From DUVY01 sp036562755 (GTDB taxonomy: Bacteria > Bacillota > Clostridia > Christensenellales > DUVY01): 63,860 nt of DNA. Positions 18,301 through 26,348 of this stretch are shown piece by piece. The notes under the pieces are model-generated. The model worked only from the letters and a program-made list of their open reading frames with translations. It did not search any database and was not told the DNA's origin. Within the stretch, counting starts at the first letter, position 1. Each line of letters opens with the position of its first letter. Location of the stretch: contig DATCJN010000044.1 of NCBI GenBank assembly GCA_036562755.1, positions 1 through 63,860 of the forward strand. Direction: 5' to 3'. The position numbers and the translations under genes were made by a program.

Positions 18301-20120
18301 CTGGGGGTAGAGAAATCATCAGGATTCAAATAAGCCTCCTCGTTAGAGCCTTGCTCCTCGCCCATTCCGCCGTATGCGCCAATGTTCGGAGGGGTCGTCA
18401 AGACGTTGCCATAGAAGCAATATACAAGATCGTGTTCAATCGTCTTGCCTGCGTTTATAGCGGGAGAGCCTGCCAATAGTTTATAGTTGTCCAAAATTCC
18501 TAATCCTGTTCTTTCTACAGATGTTCCTCCATATGCCTTGACCAATAAAGGATTGGATTTTAGATATCCGGGTTGAAGGTCGCCGCTGACGCCGTTGGCG
18601 AATTCGAATAATTCGGACTTGTTCATAGAGAAGCCGGCTTCGCCCGCTTTCGCGTTATATAATAAGTTATTAGAGAAAGAACGGGTAATCGTGTTTACTA
18701 TATCGTTTTGAGTTCCGCTTTCGCCCGCAACAGCAAAGTCAAAGGACGCTGTAAGCGAATTGTTATAAATTAAGTTGTTTTCATAAATATAGTTCTGCTT
18801 TTCCTTGCGATCGCTAAGCTTTTGTTTTCTTTCGCGAATGACTATCGCGTCATAATTTTCGGGAATGAAGAACGTATTGTTATATATATGCATGCTGTTG
18901 ACATCGTAATTGATGTTCATCAAGTAGCTCTTATCGGCTACGCTTATGTTGTAGCGTATAATAATGTTGTCTCTAACATCCGTGCAGTTAGTAAACAAGC
19001 CGAACGAATTGTCATGGCTGTAGTTGTATTGCCAAATGGTGTCCGGGCTTCTTAAATCGGCGTCCAGCATGCTTCCGTCGCGGACTACGCCTTCGCTGTC
19101 CGCTCTTGCCATGTTCAAAAAGCCTTCGTTGCGTTCGATAATCGTGCCTTTGCAATCCCTTGTGAAAATCTGGTTGCCGCTTACGCAACGCATTGCGGTT
19201 TTATATACGGTGTTTTCTCTAACATAACCGCCTAATAGATATCTTACCACAATGGCGTTTTTACCTATGTTAGAAATATCGTTTTTTGCTATATCTACGT
19301 TTTTATGCGCCTTGGATTCAAAATCTTCATCATAGACAGTGCCTTGAGAAGACGTGCTGGGCATTCTCCAAATTGAAATGCCGCAATTATCCACATCGCG
19401 TATAATGTTATTTCTTATAACTAGATTGTTGTATGCGGTATATTTGTCCATAGTCCAAGCCACAATTCCGCCGGTCTTTTTGGACGCGGCGCTCATGCCG
19501 CTGTTTTCAGCGTCCGTTATTCCGCGAATGTCGTGAACATACATGTCTTGGACGGTGATATTGTTGTAATATAAAATGTTTTCTTGAGTTCCGCCGCCTA
19601 CTTCAATTAATATGCCTCTTCTGTCGCCTTCTAAGGTAGCGGTATCAAATATTTCAAAGCTTTCGACTACAATATATTGGCAGTTTTTTATATGTAAAAT
19701 TCCGCCTCCTGTGTGGTCGTTAGCGGCGATTATCGGCCTTCTGCCCGAACCGTATCTGCTTATCAATACGGGATGTTCCGCGTCGCCTTGGATATTTTCT
19801 AGCACGAAAGGCGCGGGGAAGATAGAGCCGGCTTTTAACCTAATAACGTCGCCGGGGTTTATAGTCAAACTATTAATTATGCTCAAGTCGTTAAACGGGG
19901 CTTGGAATGTGCCGTTACCGCCGTCGGGAGCGCTTGAGTCAAAGTAATAATCCGCTTCTTCAATGTCGTCGTGTTGTTCGTCATCTTGAGTTTGTTCTTG
20001 GGCTAACGCAAACGACGCTTTAACGTCTTGAATATTAGCCAGCAAGAAGGCGCCCAAAGATACGACAACTAAAAAAGCAATAATGTTAAAGGTTAACAAA
20101 ATTTTCTTTAGTTTAATCAT
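15369..20120 (-). CDS. Secreted beta-helix / carbohydrate esterase / CBM96 fusion, 1583 aa
   Basis: A signal peptide (about 1-40) leads to a right-handed beta-helix of the pectate-lyase type (about 55-590), opening with a YYFDSSAPDGGNGTFQAPF-type start. An alpha/beta-hydrolase follows at about 610-880 with HGGG near 653, the nucleophile motif GGSAGG near 740, Asp in HGTNDP near 800 and His in GGAHPP near 838; it resembles acetyl-esterase or feruloyl-esterase types. Then come two CBM96/DNRLRE modules (about 890-1210), an InlB-type repeat, a third CBM96 and a last InlB-type repeat. No LPXTG or membrane tail is seen. The helix is paralogous to that of the 20905 gene. It probably binds, deacylates and cuts a polysaccharide; the bond is unknown. 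Confidence 0.85.
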   Translation of the reverse strand: MIKLKKILLTFNIIAFLVVVSLGAFLLANIQDVKASFALAQEQTQDDEQHDDIEEADYYFDSSAPDGGNGTFQAPFNDLSIINSLTINPGDVIRLKAGSIFPAPFVLENIQGDAEHPVLISRYGSGRRPIIAANDHTGGGILHIKNCQYIVVESFEIFDTATLEGDRRGILIEVGGGTQENILYYNNITVQDMYVHDIRGITDAENSGMSAASKKTGGIVAWTMDKYTAYNNLVIRNNIIRDVDNCGISIWRMPSTSSQGTVYDEDFESKAHKNVDIAKNDISNIGKNAIVVRYLLGGYVRENTVYKTAMRCVSGNQIFTRDCKGTIIERNEGFLNMARADSEGVVRDGSMLDADLRSPDTIWQYNYSHDNSFGLFTNCTDVRDNIIIRYNISVADKSYLMNINYDVNSMHIYNNTFFIPENYDAIVIRERKQKLSDRKEKQNYIYENNLIYNNSLTASFDFAVAGESGTQNDIVNTITRSFSNNLLYNAKAGEAGFSMNKSELFEFANGVSGDLQPGYLKSNPLLVKAYGGTSVERTGLGILDNYKLLAGSPAINAGKTIEHDLVYCFYGNVLTTPPNIGAYGGMGEEQGSNEEAYLNPDDFSTPRFDVVEKLSDIVFAENVPTYDGKKVNLKLDIYRPKNDTERNRPLVMMIHGGGFRSDSSRNQNYIVNLSNLFAKHGYVVASIDYRTRKGEDLRTDEAETAAAHDAAQDANRALAWLRTKGGVYGYNPDYIFVAGGSAGGVTTVFFTYADDSKGYDKSNIVAVGNLWGSPEEPRRNEYNVANKFQDRFIPVVIIHGTNDPTIPYESSVYMRNTLLNAGYVEGTDFAFHPIPGGAHPPTNVSNGTQIIFNYINTFFIARLKDYIANVTHGVTPPPPPEVQPGQEDYIGPDSTDKIIYAKRDTYISSDDAERSENFASANRLLIHGEGATKKSAILRFDIPKNDIYSARLQIRVISASGVSSKAPQIVDVNLISNDYLINDITWDTFNHNQEKTKVGTFIITGVGTYTLELKDTISQAIKNKSMTLSLLLEDNQPGSTGKIEIGAYENADFEPRIDLIKSGDSAHPGTTFVSVADTYVQSSGGYGSSEVIKARSSGSNHTMRGFIKFDLSSLTEEIENAYLYLYLVSIDTENTQNFSLRVSNINDWDESTLGWSSTAGHPNGGIQSQFTQNVSVTSAGTWLKIDVKNILTSEVFADKKYTFCIYPTSGSTGVSIASKESSNAPYLVINKVEGETPQYNVSVNIVGNVGGEIYVSNKTLLRGEDLSIVVKPEFGYVVEYVKINGQEADISQSLITLLNVTDNVNIEAKFKTQGFILASKSTYTREDTPATAYYDSDILPIKTTRTGTNSRIGYVFFNGITNEVLTHKATFRIMGSRAVDLGSSPMPIGVYAFAGSAAFGDGIVWNNQPIKTLFDRGATTDTAGVTATARLTGGTKLGVLTVKSVTWYELDVTDYVHSLAIAGIDEFCIVLVDECNDGAPRFEFFSAQAAQENRPQLRFDELENEEIETVNITVDAGEHGQAFVQSEVIVGQSAEVIIVCEAGYKVSQATVNGQVVTVNRNKIMLENITQDLEIVISFERIVQ

Positions 20121-20142
20121 ACTTTCCCCTTTTAATAATTTC

Positions 20143-20889
20143 TTATCTTATGTTAAACTTGTAGTCTTTTAGGTCTTTTAGATACTTGATATCGACGCCG
20201 GCGATTTTGTCGTTTATTAAGTTGTTGTATTTGTAATCAAAAGCCTGGTTGCGCCAGTTGGTTTCGTTGCCCTCAAAGGGCGCAAAATTTTCAGGATCGG
20301 GGGAATTGTTTCGCGCCATATTATAATAAGCTCGCGCTTCGTCAAGGCTTACGCTCAATGTGGTTGTCATCAATTTTGAGGATAACTTAGCTTCCAGATT
20401 GGCGTTATAATAATCGTAATACTCGTTAGCTTCCCACTTGGTCTTTCCTGAAACAGGCTTGCCGCTCTTTATAGCTTGGGCAAGGCGCTTGTTTTCGGCC
20501 TTCATTTCTTCAAGCATACTATCATAAGACCAGGATTTGATAACGCCGTGTTCTATGGCGAGCGCTTGCTTGACTTTAATAGGCTTTAACTTTTCAACGA
20601 CTTTATCTATCAAATCGTCTATGGGCCTTCTGCCGCCGTATGTCGCATACCAATTAAAACTTGAATCCGGTATGCCAAAGTCCGCCATAAAGCGGGCTTT
20701 GACCATACCGTTTTCGTTGCCCATTATAATTTCAAATTCTCTTATATCCACGGAAACATTGTTAATCCGCATTATACTGTTTTTGTCAATCATTATGTCC
20801 GAGGCCAAAAACAGTCCCGAAAACAATATCGTAACAACTAAAGCTACTATCTTGATTAATGCCTTATTCTTTTCAAGAAATTTAGGCAT
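20143..20889 (-). CDS. Membrane-anchored SurA/PrsA-N-like protein without PPIase domain
   Basis: 248 residues. One N-terminal membrane helix (about 11-31), then an extracellular all-helical part. The segment from about 40 to 150 (RINNVSVDIREFE, then LIDKVVEKLKPIKVKQALAIEHG) resembles the SurA/PrsA N-terminal chaperone domain, in which a short strand with N-G-x-x-V precedes helices. No parvulin domain follows. It lies 15-22 bp from each of two giant surface-protein genes on the same strand, which suggests a dedicated folding helper for them. The family call is tentative; it could be an unrelated helical protein. Confidence 0.5.
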   Translation of the reverse strand: MPKFLEKNKALIKIVALVVTILFSGLFLASDIMIDKNSIMRINNVSVDIREFEIIMGNENGMVKARFMADFGIPDSSFNWYATYGGRRPIDDLIDKVVEKLKPIKVKQALAIEHGVIKSWSYDSMLEEMKAENKRLAQAIKSGKPVSGKTKWEANEYYDYYNANLEAKLSSKLMTTTLSVSLDEARAYYNMARNNSPDPENFAPFEGNETNWRNQAFDYKYNNLINDKIAGVDIKYLKDLKDYKFNIR

Positions 20890-20904
20890 TTTTTTCTCCT
20901 TTGC

Positions 20905-23900
20905 TTAGTTTTTCTTTTTCCTTATTAATAACAGAGTTGTTACAATACCTCCGGCTATTACAGCCGCGCCTGCAGCAATAACAAACCAAATCCAAATAGG
21001 CAAGCCTTCTTTAGGCAACGCCTCAAATTCGACGCTGATAACGGTATCATCGTTAATTTCGTCCAGCGTTATGCTGTTGCCGGTAACAGTTACTTCTTGA
21101 CCGTTGACGGTTACTTTGGCTACGCGGTAGCCTTTTTCGGGATAGAAGTTAATCGTCTTGGAAGAGCCTTCCAATATTAATTGGTTTTGGACGCTGGCGG
21201 TTCCTCTGCCTGTTATATTAACGGACAAGTTAACGCCTCTGCCAAACTCGGCGAACACGTCTACGCGATCGGTAACGTTTTCTATCTTAAAGTATGTGTC
21301 TTTTATATTGGTTAATTGACCGTTAATATAAACATTCTTTACTAGATAGCCCGAGTTAGGAACTAGGTTGACGTAGGTAAAATCGCCTTCGTTGACAATT
21401 TGCGAACCTGTCGTGGTAAAGCCGTTTTTATCGGTCGTTACATTGACGGAATAATATCTGACAAAAGGTATGACAATTCTCAAATCGCCTTTTACTTGGT
21501 TGATGTTTAGATACATTCCGTCCAATGTGGTTTCTTGGTTGTTTATGGTCACAACGCCTACCTTGTAGCCTTCGCCGGGCAGGATAAGCGCCGTAAAGGA
21601 CATGTTGCTTACTATTCTGTTGCTTATGTAATCCACAAAGCCTTTGTCTTTGTCATAAATTAGGTCAACGGTATATACGGGATCGGTATATACATACAGG
21701 TGAGGTTTTAGCTCGGTCTCGCCTACCTTTTGGGTGGTTTCTTTGCTGTAAATCCTTAACATAGGCAAGCCCGGATCAAGTTCGTTGTCTCTTAAAACGA
21801 AGGTTACGTATTTTGTGCCTTCGGGTCTGTTTTCAATGAACTCGGTAACGTCATACATCATCCAGCCCTTGCCGGTGTTTTCAAAAATCATATCGGGCTG
21901 GCGCGCGGACGAACCTATTACTTCGCTAGTATAAGGCGCGTTGGACCAAGTGATTGCGTTTTCCGTCCAAACATCGTCTTCGCTTTCATAGAATCCCCAC
22001 AACGCAAGCGGGAATCTGTAACCCGAGTTCATACCCGTTCTTTGATATGCGTATAAATTAAACTCTATCTTGGTGGCCGCGGGATTAATGTCGGTTACGG
22101 GGAATTTGAAGTACATAAGACGGGTATTTCCGCCGCCGTTGGCCATCTTGGCTTCCAACAAAGTCTCCCCGCCATAATTTACGTTGGAATAGCTTCCGTC
22201 GCGAACATAAGTATCCGCCAAAGGCAATAACAAATCTCCTCTAGCCTTTTCCTTAAACGCTATGTTGACGGTAGTATTCGCGGTTACGTTTTCAACTATT
22301 ATTTTGTCGCCGTCTAGGAAAGCGTTGATGTTATTAATCTTTACATAGTCGACTATATATCCGGGATAAGGAGTAACAGTAAATTCCGCCGTGCCGCCCC
22401 TAGGCAAATCCACGAATTGAGGGGATACCGTTCCGTAAATGTTGTCAAGTTTGGCGGTAACCTTAAAGTATCCTGTAGGAGGTTCGGGGATAGGCTCGTT
22501 GATGTATATGATAGGACGGCGGGTTGTATCTGCCGCTCTTGTCGTCATAAAGCCGATATAGTCGCCCGTGGAGTTACTGCTTTCCATTAGCAACAATATA
22601 GTGAATTTCTTGTTGTCGGTCAGAGATTTTACATAGTTAGTTATGTCAAAATCATAACCTTTTTGGCCTTCCGCGGTGGTAGTGCCCGTTATGGTAACCC
22701 TTGATAATAATACCGCGTTGGGAGGCAATTCCAGTTTGCTTGTGCTGTTTACAGCTTTTAGCTGGCTGGGCAATGTGTTATAGGTTATGGAATCGTTCCA
22801 GTTGGTAAAAGGAACAGCGTAAGCGGCTACGCTCGCGGGCGCGTTAGTGCGCACGCCTTCCGCTACGTTGACATGCAGTCTTAGCGTAGCGGTTTGAACT
22901 TCGCGTGTTTCTTCGGATAAATCAAACAGCATGTAAGTATATCTGGAGAAGCCCGAGCTTCCGCGTTTTACGTGCATTGAATCCGAAGTAGAGTAGTTGT
23001 CGTTCGCGCGGCTGCCGTCGCCTACGTATAAGTTATATATAGGATAATAAACTCCTTCCAATTGCCTATATACGATGTCTATATAAGGCGATGTGTAAAT
23101 GGTATTATCGTTAGGATCGATATCTTCGTAAGCGCCCAGCTCAATTTCGGCCACATCGTCAGTTTCGCTTACCACCACAAAGGACAAAACGGTATTATAG
23201 AATAGCTCGCGTTTTGCGTAATCCGTAATGTCGATGCTTACCCAGCCTTTGCGGTTGGCATTAAATGTCTTAATAAAGGTTCTTTGGCTCTCCGAAGGCC
23301 TATTGTTATAGGTCAATTGGTCTCCGAACCAATCGTTATTTTTCAAGCCGTAAAGTTTTAGCTGAGCTGCTTTTGTATAGCTCTTAATATTAAGATTTAA
23401 CGTAATGCTTTCAAATTCTTCGGAATATAGCAGTTTAAACTTTAGATATGTTTCTTTTTCGCCTTTCTTTACATACCAGCTATGCGCGCTTTCAAAAGAC
23501 TGGTCAGGTTGGTTGATATCTGTTTGTCCGCCCTGAACTGTAAAATATCTGTTCGAGGTGAAAGCGGGGTTTCTGCTGCTGTGAGGCGGGAATATGGGAT
23601 CCGTGGGATCTTGAAGCTCAATTTCGGAAACGCCTGTTCCGCCATATGCGCCTATGTTAGGATTTTCAGCGTCAAGCTTGTTGCCGTAGAAGTCAACTTC
23701 GCCGATGTTTTGAAGCGCTTTGCCCGCGCCGATAGCCGGAGATTCGGGCTTTAACATAAATCTGTCTGCGTATTGTCTTCCTATGCGCTCATATAATCCG
23801 TCGGTAGCGTCGGGCACTTTCACAAACATAGGATCGACTTGCAGGAAGTTTTCGTCCAAAATAGTGTCGCTGTCGAAATGTCCGGGTTCGTACATATATT

Positions 23901-25425
23901 CGATATTGGTTATGCTCTTGCCCGGCGCGCTGTAGAACAAGTTATTGGATAATGTTCTCTTAATGGTATTCTTTATGGACGAAGGCGCTGTCGGATGGTC
24001 TAAAGCAACCATATCCAACTTGGTATTAGTGCCCATATTATAAACGAGGTTGTTTATGTAATAGTAAACTTGGTTGCTGTTTCTTGAATCCATTTCTTTA
24101 TCGCGCTCGCGGATAACGGTTACTCCGTCATAACCTTCGGGGATAAAGAATGTGTTGTTATAGAACCAAATTCCTGAAACGTCGTAGTTGATGTTAAGAA
24201 GCCAGCTTTTATCGCCCGCGCTTACATTGTAGCGCACGATTATGTTATCGTCGTTTACGTCCGTGCAGGTGGTCATCAGACCAAAGGCGTTATCGTGACT
24301 ATAGTTATACTGCCAAATAGTTCCGGGGCTTCTTAAGTCAGGGTCTATCATGCTTCCGTCTCTGAATACGCCCGTGCTGTCAGGCTGCATTCTGTTTAGG
24401 AAGCCTTCGTTGTATTGAATGACTGTTCCGCGGCAGTCGCGAGTGAATATCTGGTTGCCGCTTATGCATCTTAGAGCCGTTTCATAGACGGTGTTGTATT
24501 CCACCACGCCGCCTTCGGAAGAACGAATAACGATAGCGTTCTTGCCTACGTCCGAAATAACGTTTTCCGCTATTCTTAAGTTGGTATACGCTATGTTTTC
24601 CCAGCCGATGCTGCCGGGTTGTATGGAAACCTGGGTGCTCCTTGTATGCCAAGTAGCTATACCCGCGTTATCTACGTTTTTTATAATGTTTTTTTCTATT
24701 GTAAGGCTGTCAAATCTTGTGGGAGTTCTGTCGGCGTTTCTCACCCAAACCTGTATTCCGCCCGTGCTCTTAGAGTCCGTGCTCATACCGTTATTGGCCG
24801 AGTCGGTATAACCCTTTATATGATGAATATACATATTGCGAACGGTTATGCCCGATAGCACGCCGGCGTTGTCGCCTTCGATGAGCACGCCGCGCTTATC
24901 TTTTTCCACTTCGCCCGTATCAAATAGCTCGTATCCTTCGACGGTAATATATTCGCAGTTATAAATATGTATTATTCCGCCGCCGTCGATATCGTTGCCG
25001 TTTATTTTGGGTCTAGGGCCTTCGCCGTATGTTCCAAAATAAATAATATCGTCTTTATAGCCTCTGCTGTTTTGGATTACCATCGAGCCGGTAAAAGACG
25101 CGCCTTTCTTTAACAAGACTCTATCTCCGGGGCCAAAGGTCATCGTGCTAATTCTGGTTATGTCTTTAAAAGGATGTTCCATTGAGCCGTCTTCTAAGGA
25201 CGAGGTTGAAGTAGAGTCAAAGTAATATGTAAAACGTCCCGAATTAATATCGTCTAAGTTAATTTCTTCTTCTTGAGAAATTTCGCTAGGCTCTTGCGCC
25301 TTTACTTCTAAATTGGCAAGTTTAGCAAAGCTTATTCCGTATTTTAGCATAACGCCCGCCAAAACGAGCGTAAAGCAGCATACGATTACCTCAAATATAG
25401 ATAAAGGTCTTTTCTTTTGTTTCAT
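20905..25425 (-). CDS. Cell-surface beta-helix / CBM96 / InlB-repeat protein, 1506 aa
   Basis: A signal peptide (about 1-37) precedes a right-handed beta-helix (about 65-620). Two CBM96/DNRLRE modules (about 630-1010), an InlB-type repeat, a third CBM96 (about 1085-1270) and three more InlB-type repeats follow. A C-terminal membrane helix and an RKKKN tail (about 1475-1506) anchor it. The beta-helix shares long stretches with the 15369 protein, for example SGNQIFTRDC, DGSM.D.DLRSP and TIWQYNYSHDN, which are candidate active-site regions. Unlike its paralogue it lacks the esterase. Probably a surface polysaccharide lyase or hydrolase; the catalytic family is not assigned. Confidence 0.85.
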   Translation of the reverse strand: MKQKKRPLSIFEVIVCCFTLVLAGVMLKYGISFAKLANLEVKAQEPSEISQEEEINLDDINSGRFTYYFDSTSTSSLEDGSMEHPFKDITRISTMTFGPGDRVLLKKGASFTGSMVIQNSRGYKDDIIYFGTYGEGPRPKINGNDIDGGGIIHIYNCEYITVEGYELFDTGEVEKDKRGVLIEGDNAGVLSGITVRNMYIHHIKGYTDSANNGMSTDSKSTGGIQVWVRNADRTPTRFDSLTIEKNIIKNVDNAGIATWHTRSTQVSIQPGSIGWENIAYTNLRIAENVISDVGKNAIVIRSSEGGVVEYNTVYETALRCISGNQIFTRDCRGTVIQYNEGFLNRMQPDSTGVFRDGSMIDPDLRSPGTIWQYNYSHDNAFGLMTTCTDVNDDNIIVRYNVSAGDKSWLLNINYDVSGIWFYNNTFFIPEGYDGVTVIRERDKEMDSRNSNQVYYYINNLVYNMGTNTKLDMVALDHPTAPSSIKNTIKRTLSNNLFYSAPGKSITNIEYMYEPGHFDSDTILDENFLQVDPMFVKVPDATDGLYERIGRQYADRFMLKPESPAIGAGKALQNIGEVDFYGNKLDAENPNIGAYGGTGVSEIELQDPTDPIFPPHSSRNPAFTSNRYFTVQGGQTDINQPDQSFESAHSWYVKKGEKETYLKFKLLYSEEFESITLNLNIKSYTKAAQLKLYGLKNNDWFGDQLTYNNRPSESQRTFIKTFNANRKGWVSIDITDYAKRELFYNTVLSFVVVSETDDVAEIELGAYEDIDPNDNTIYTSPYIDIVYRQLEGVYYPIYNLYVGDGSRANDNYSTSDSMHVKRGSSGFSRYTYMLFDLSEETREVQTATLRLHVNVAEGVRTNAPASVAAYAVPFTNWNDSITYNTLPSQLKAVNSTSKLELPPNAVLLSRVTITGTTTAEGQKGYDFDITNYVKSLTDNKKFTILLLMESSNSTGDYIGFMTTRAADTTRRPIIYINEPIPEPPTGYFKVTAKLDNIYGTVSPQFVDLPRGGTAEFTVTPYPGYIVDYVKINNINAFLDGDKIIVENVTANTTVNIAFKEKARGDLLLPLADTYVRDGSYSNVNYGGETLLEAKMANGGGNTRLMYFKFPVTDINPAATKIEFNLYAYQRTGMNSGYRFPLALWGFYESEDDVWTENAITWSNAPYTSEVIGSSARQPDMIFENTGKGWMMYDVTEFIENRPEGTKYVTFVLRDNELDPGLPMLRIYSKETTQKVGETELKPHLYVYTDPVYTVDLIYDKDKGFVDYISNRIVSNMSFTALILPGEGYKVGVVTINNQETTLDGMYLNINQVKGDLRIVIPFVRYYSVNVTTDKNGFTTTGSQIVNEGDFTYVNLVPNSGYLVKNVYINGQLTNIKDTYFKIENVTDRVDVFAEFGRGVNLSVNITGRGTASVQNQLILEGSSKTINFYPEKGYRVAKVTVNGQEVTVTGNSITLDEINDDTVISVEFEALPKEGLPIWIWFVIAAGAAVIAGGIVTTLLLIRKKKN

Positions 25426-25445
25426 CTTTACCCTCTAATCATATA

Positions 25446-26333
25446 TTATTTTTTATGCCTGTCCCACGGAGGCGCGGGCGATAACAGCTCGTCAAATTCC
25501 GCTGCGAGTTTGTTTTCATACTCGCCCTCGTAATTTCCGTTTTGCAAGGCTTTGATATCATTTTTATAGATTCTCTCCCAGGAGCTCTCCTCGTCGCCGG
25601 GATTAATCGGAGCAAACAACACTCCGTTAGTTTTTGCCGCCTTATAATCGCCGGGCGCGTCGCCTATCATAAGAATCTTATTGGGAGCGTATCCCTTTGT
25701 CTTTAGCTCGGCTATGCATTCGGCTTTGGTGCCGTATTCTTGCCCGCAAATTATATCCGCGTATTTGGCGATGTCTATGGATTGCCATTCTTTTATAATG
25801 GTATCCGTAGGAGTAGCCGAAACCACGGCTATATCGGCAAATTCTTTAAAAGCTTGAAACGCCAAAGGCACATAGTAAAACGGCGCAACCTCGCTGCCCA
25901 TATCCTCGACATTGCGGTTTACGGTCTTGGAATAATCGTAAGCCTTAAGCAACACTTCGTCGGGATGGTCTTTTATATATACCTCTAAGCCTTGAGGGGT
26001 GGGATTGCCTAACTCTGTCCACCTTTTTAGAGGTTCTATATCGGGTATATAAACGTTTCGGCGCTTTACTTCCTCGCGTTCTTTTAAAAATTCCAACATT
26101 TTAACAAGGGCAATAAAACGGTTAGCGCCGCGATATTTTGAATACAAATTAACATATTCGGCGACTTCTCTGGCGTATTTAGATACCGCTTGCAGCTTAA
26201 AACACTTAATAAAAGCAGGAGCAAAGCACTCTTTGTGCTTTAGCTCCATAGTATCAAACACGCAGCCATCCGAATCTACGCAGATCAAGAAGTCGTGTTT
26301 TTTATTAAATTGTTCAAACAGCTTTTTGTTCAT
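25446..26333 (-). CDS. HAD-family phosphatase
   Basis: 295 residues, cytoplasmic. HAD motif I is DSDGC with Asp20 and Asp22, motif II VVSATP near 178, the Lys around 213 and motif III MIGDAPGDY near 230. A helical cap lies between motif I and II. HAD proteins of this kind often accompany carbohydrate ABC loci and remove phosphate from sugar phosphates. It sits 12-20 bp from both neighbours in the array. The substrate is unknown. Confidence 0.82.
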   Translation of the reverse strand: MNKKLFEQFNKKHDFLICVDSDGCVFDTMELKHKECFAPAFIKCFKLQAVSKYAREVAEYVNLYSKYRGANRFIALVKMLEFLKEREEVKRRNVYIPDIEPLKRWTELGNPTPQGLEVYIKDHPDEVLLKAYDYSKTVNRNVEDMGSEVAPFYYVPLAFQAFKEFADIAVVSATPTDTIIKEWQSIDIAKYADIICGQEYGTKAECIAELKTKGYAPNKILMIGDAPGDYKAAKTNGVLFAPINPGDEESSWERIYKNDIKALQNGNYEGEYENKLAAEFDELLSPAPPWDRHKK

Positions 26334-26348
26334 TCTCTTGCCCCGTTC

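Noticed and set aside
15369..25425. LPXTG cell-wall anchors on the giant proteins
   Set aside because: Neither C-terminus has an LPXTG-type motif; one has a bare membrane helix and the other none.
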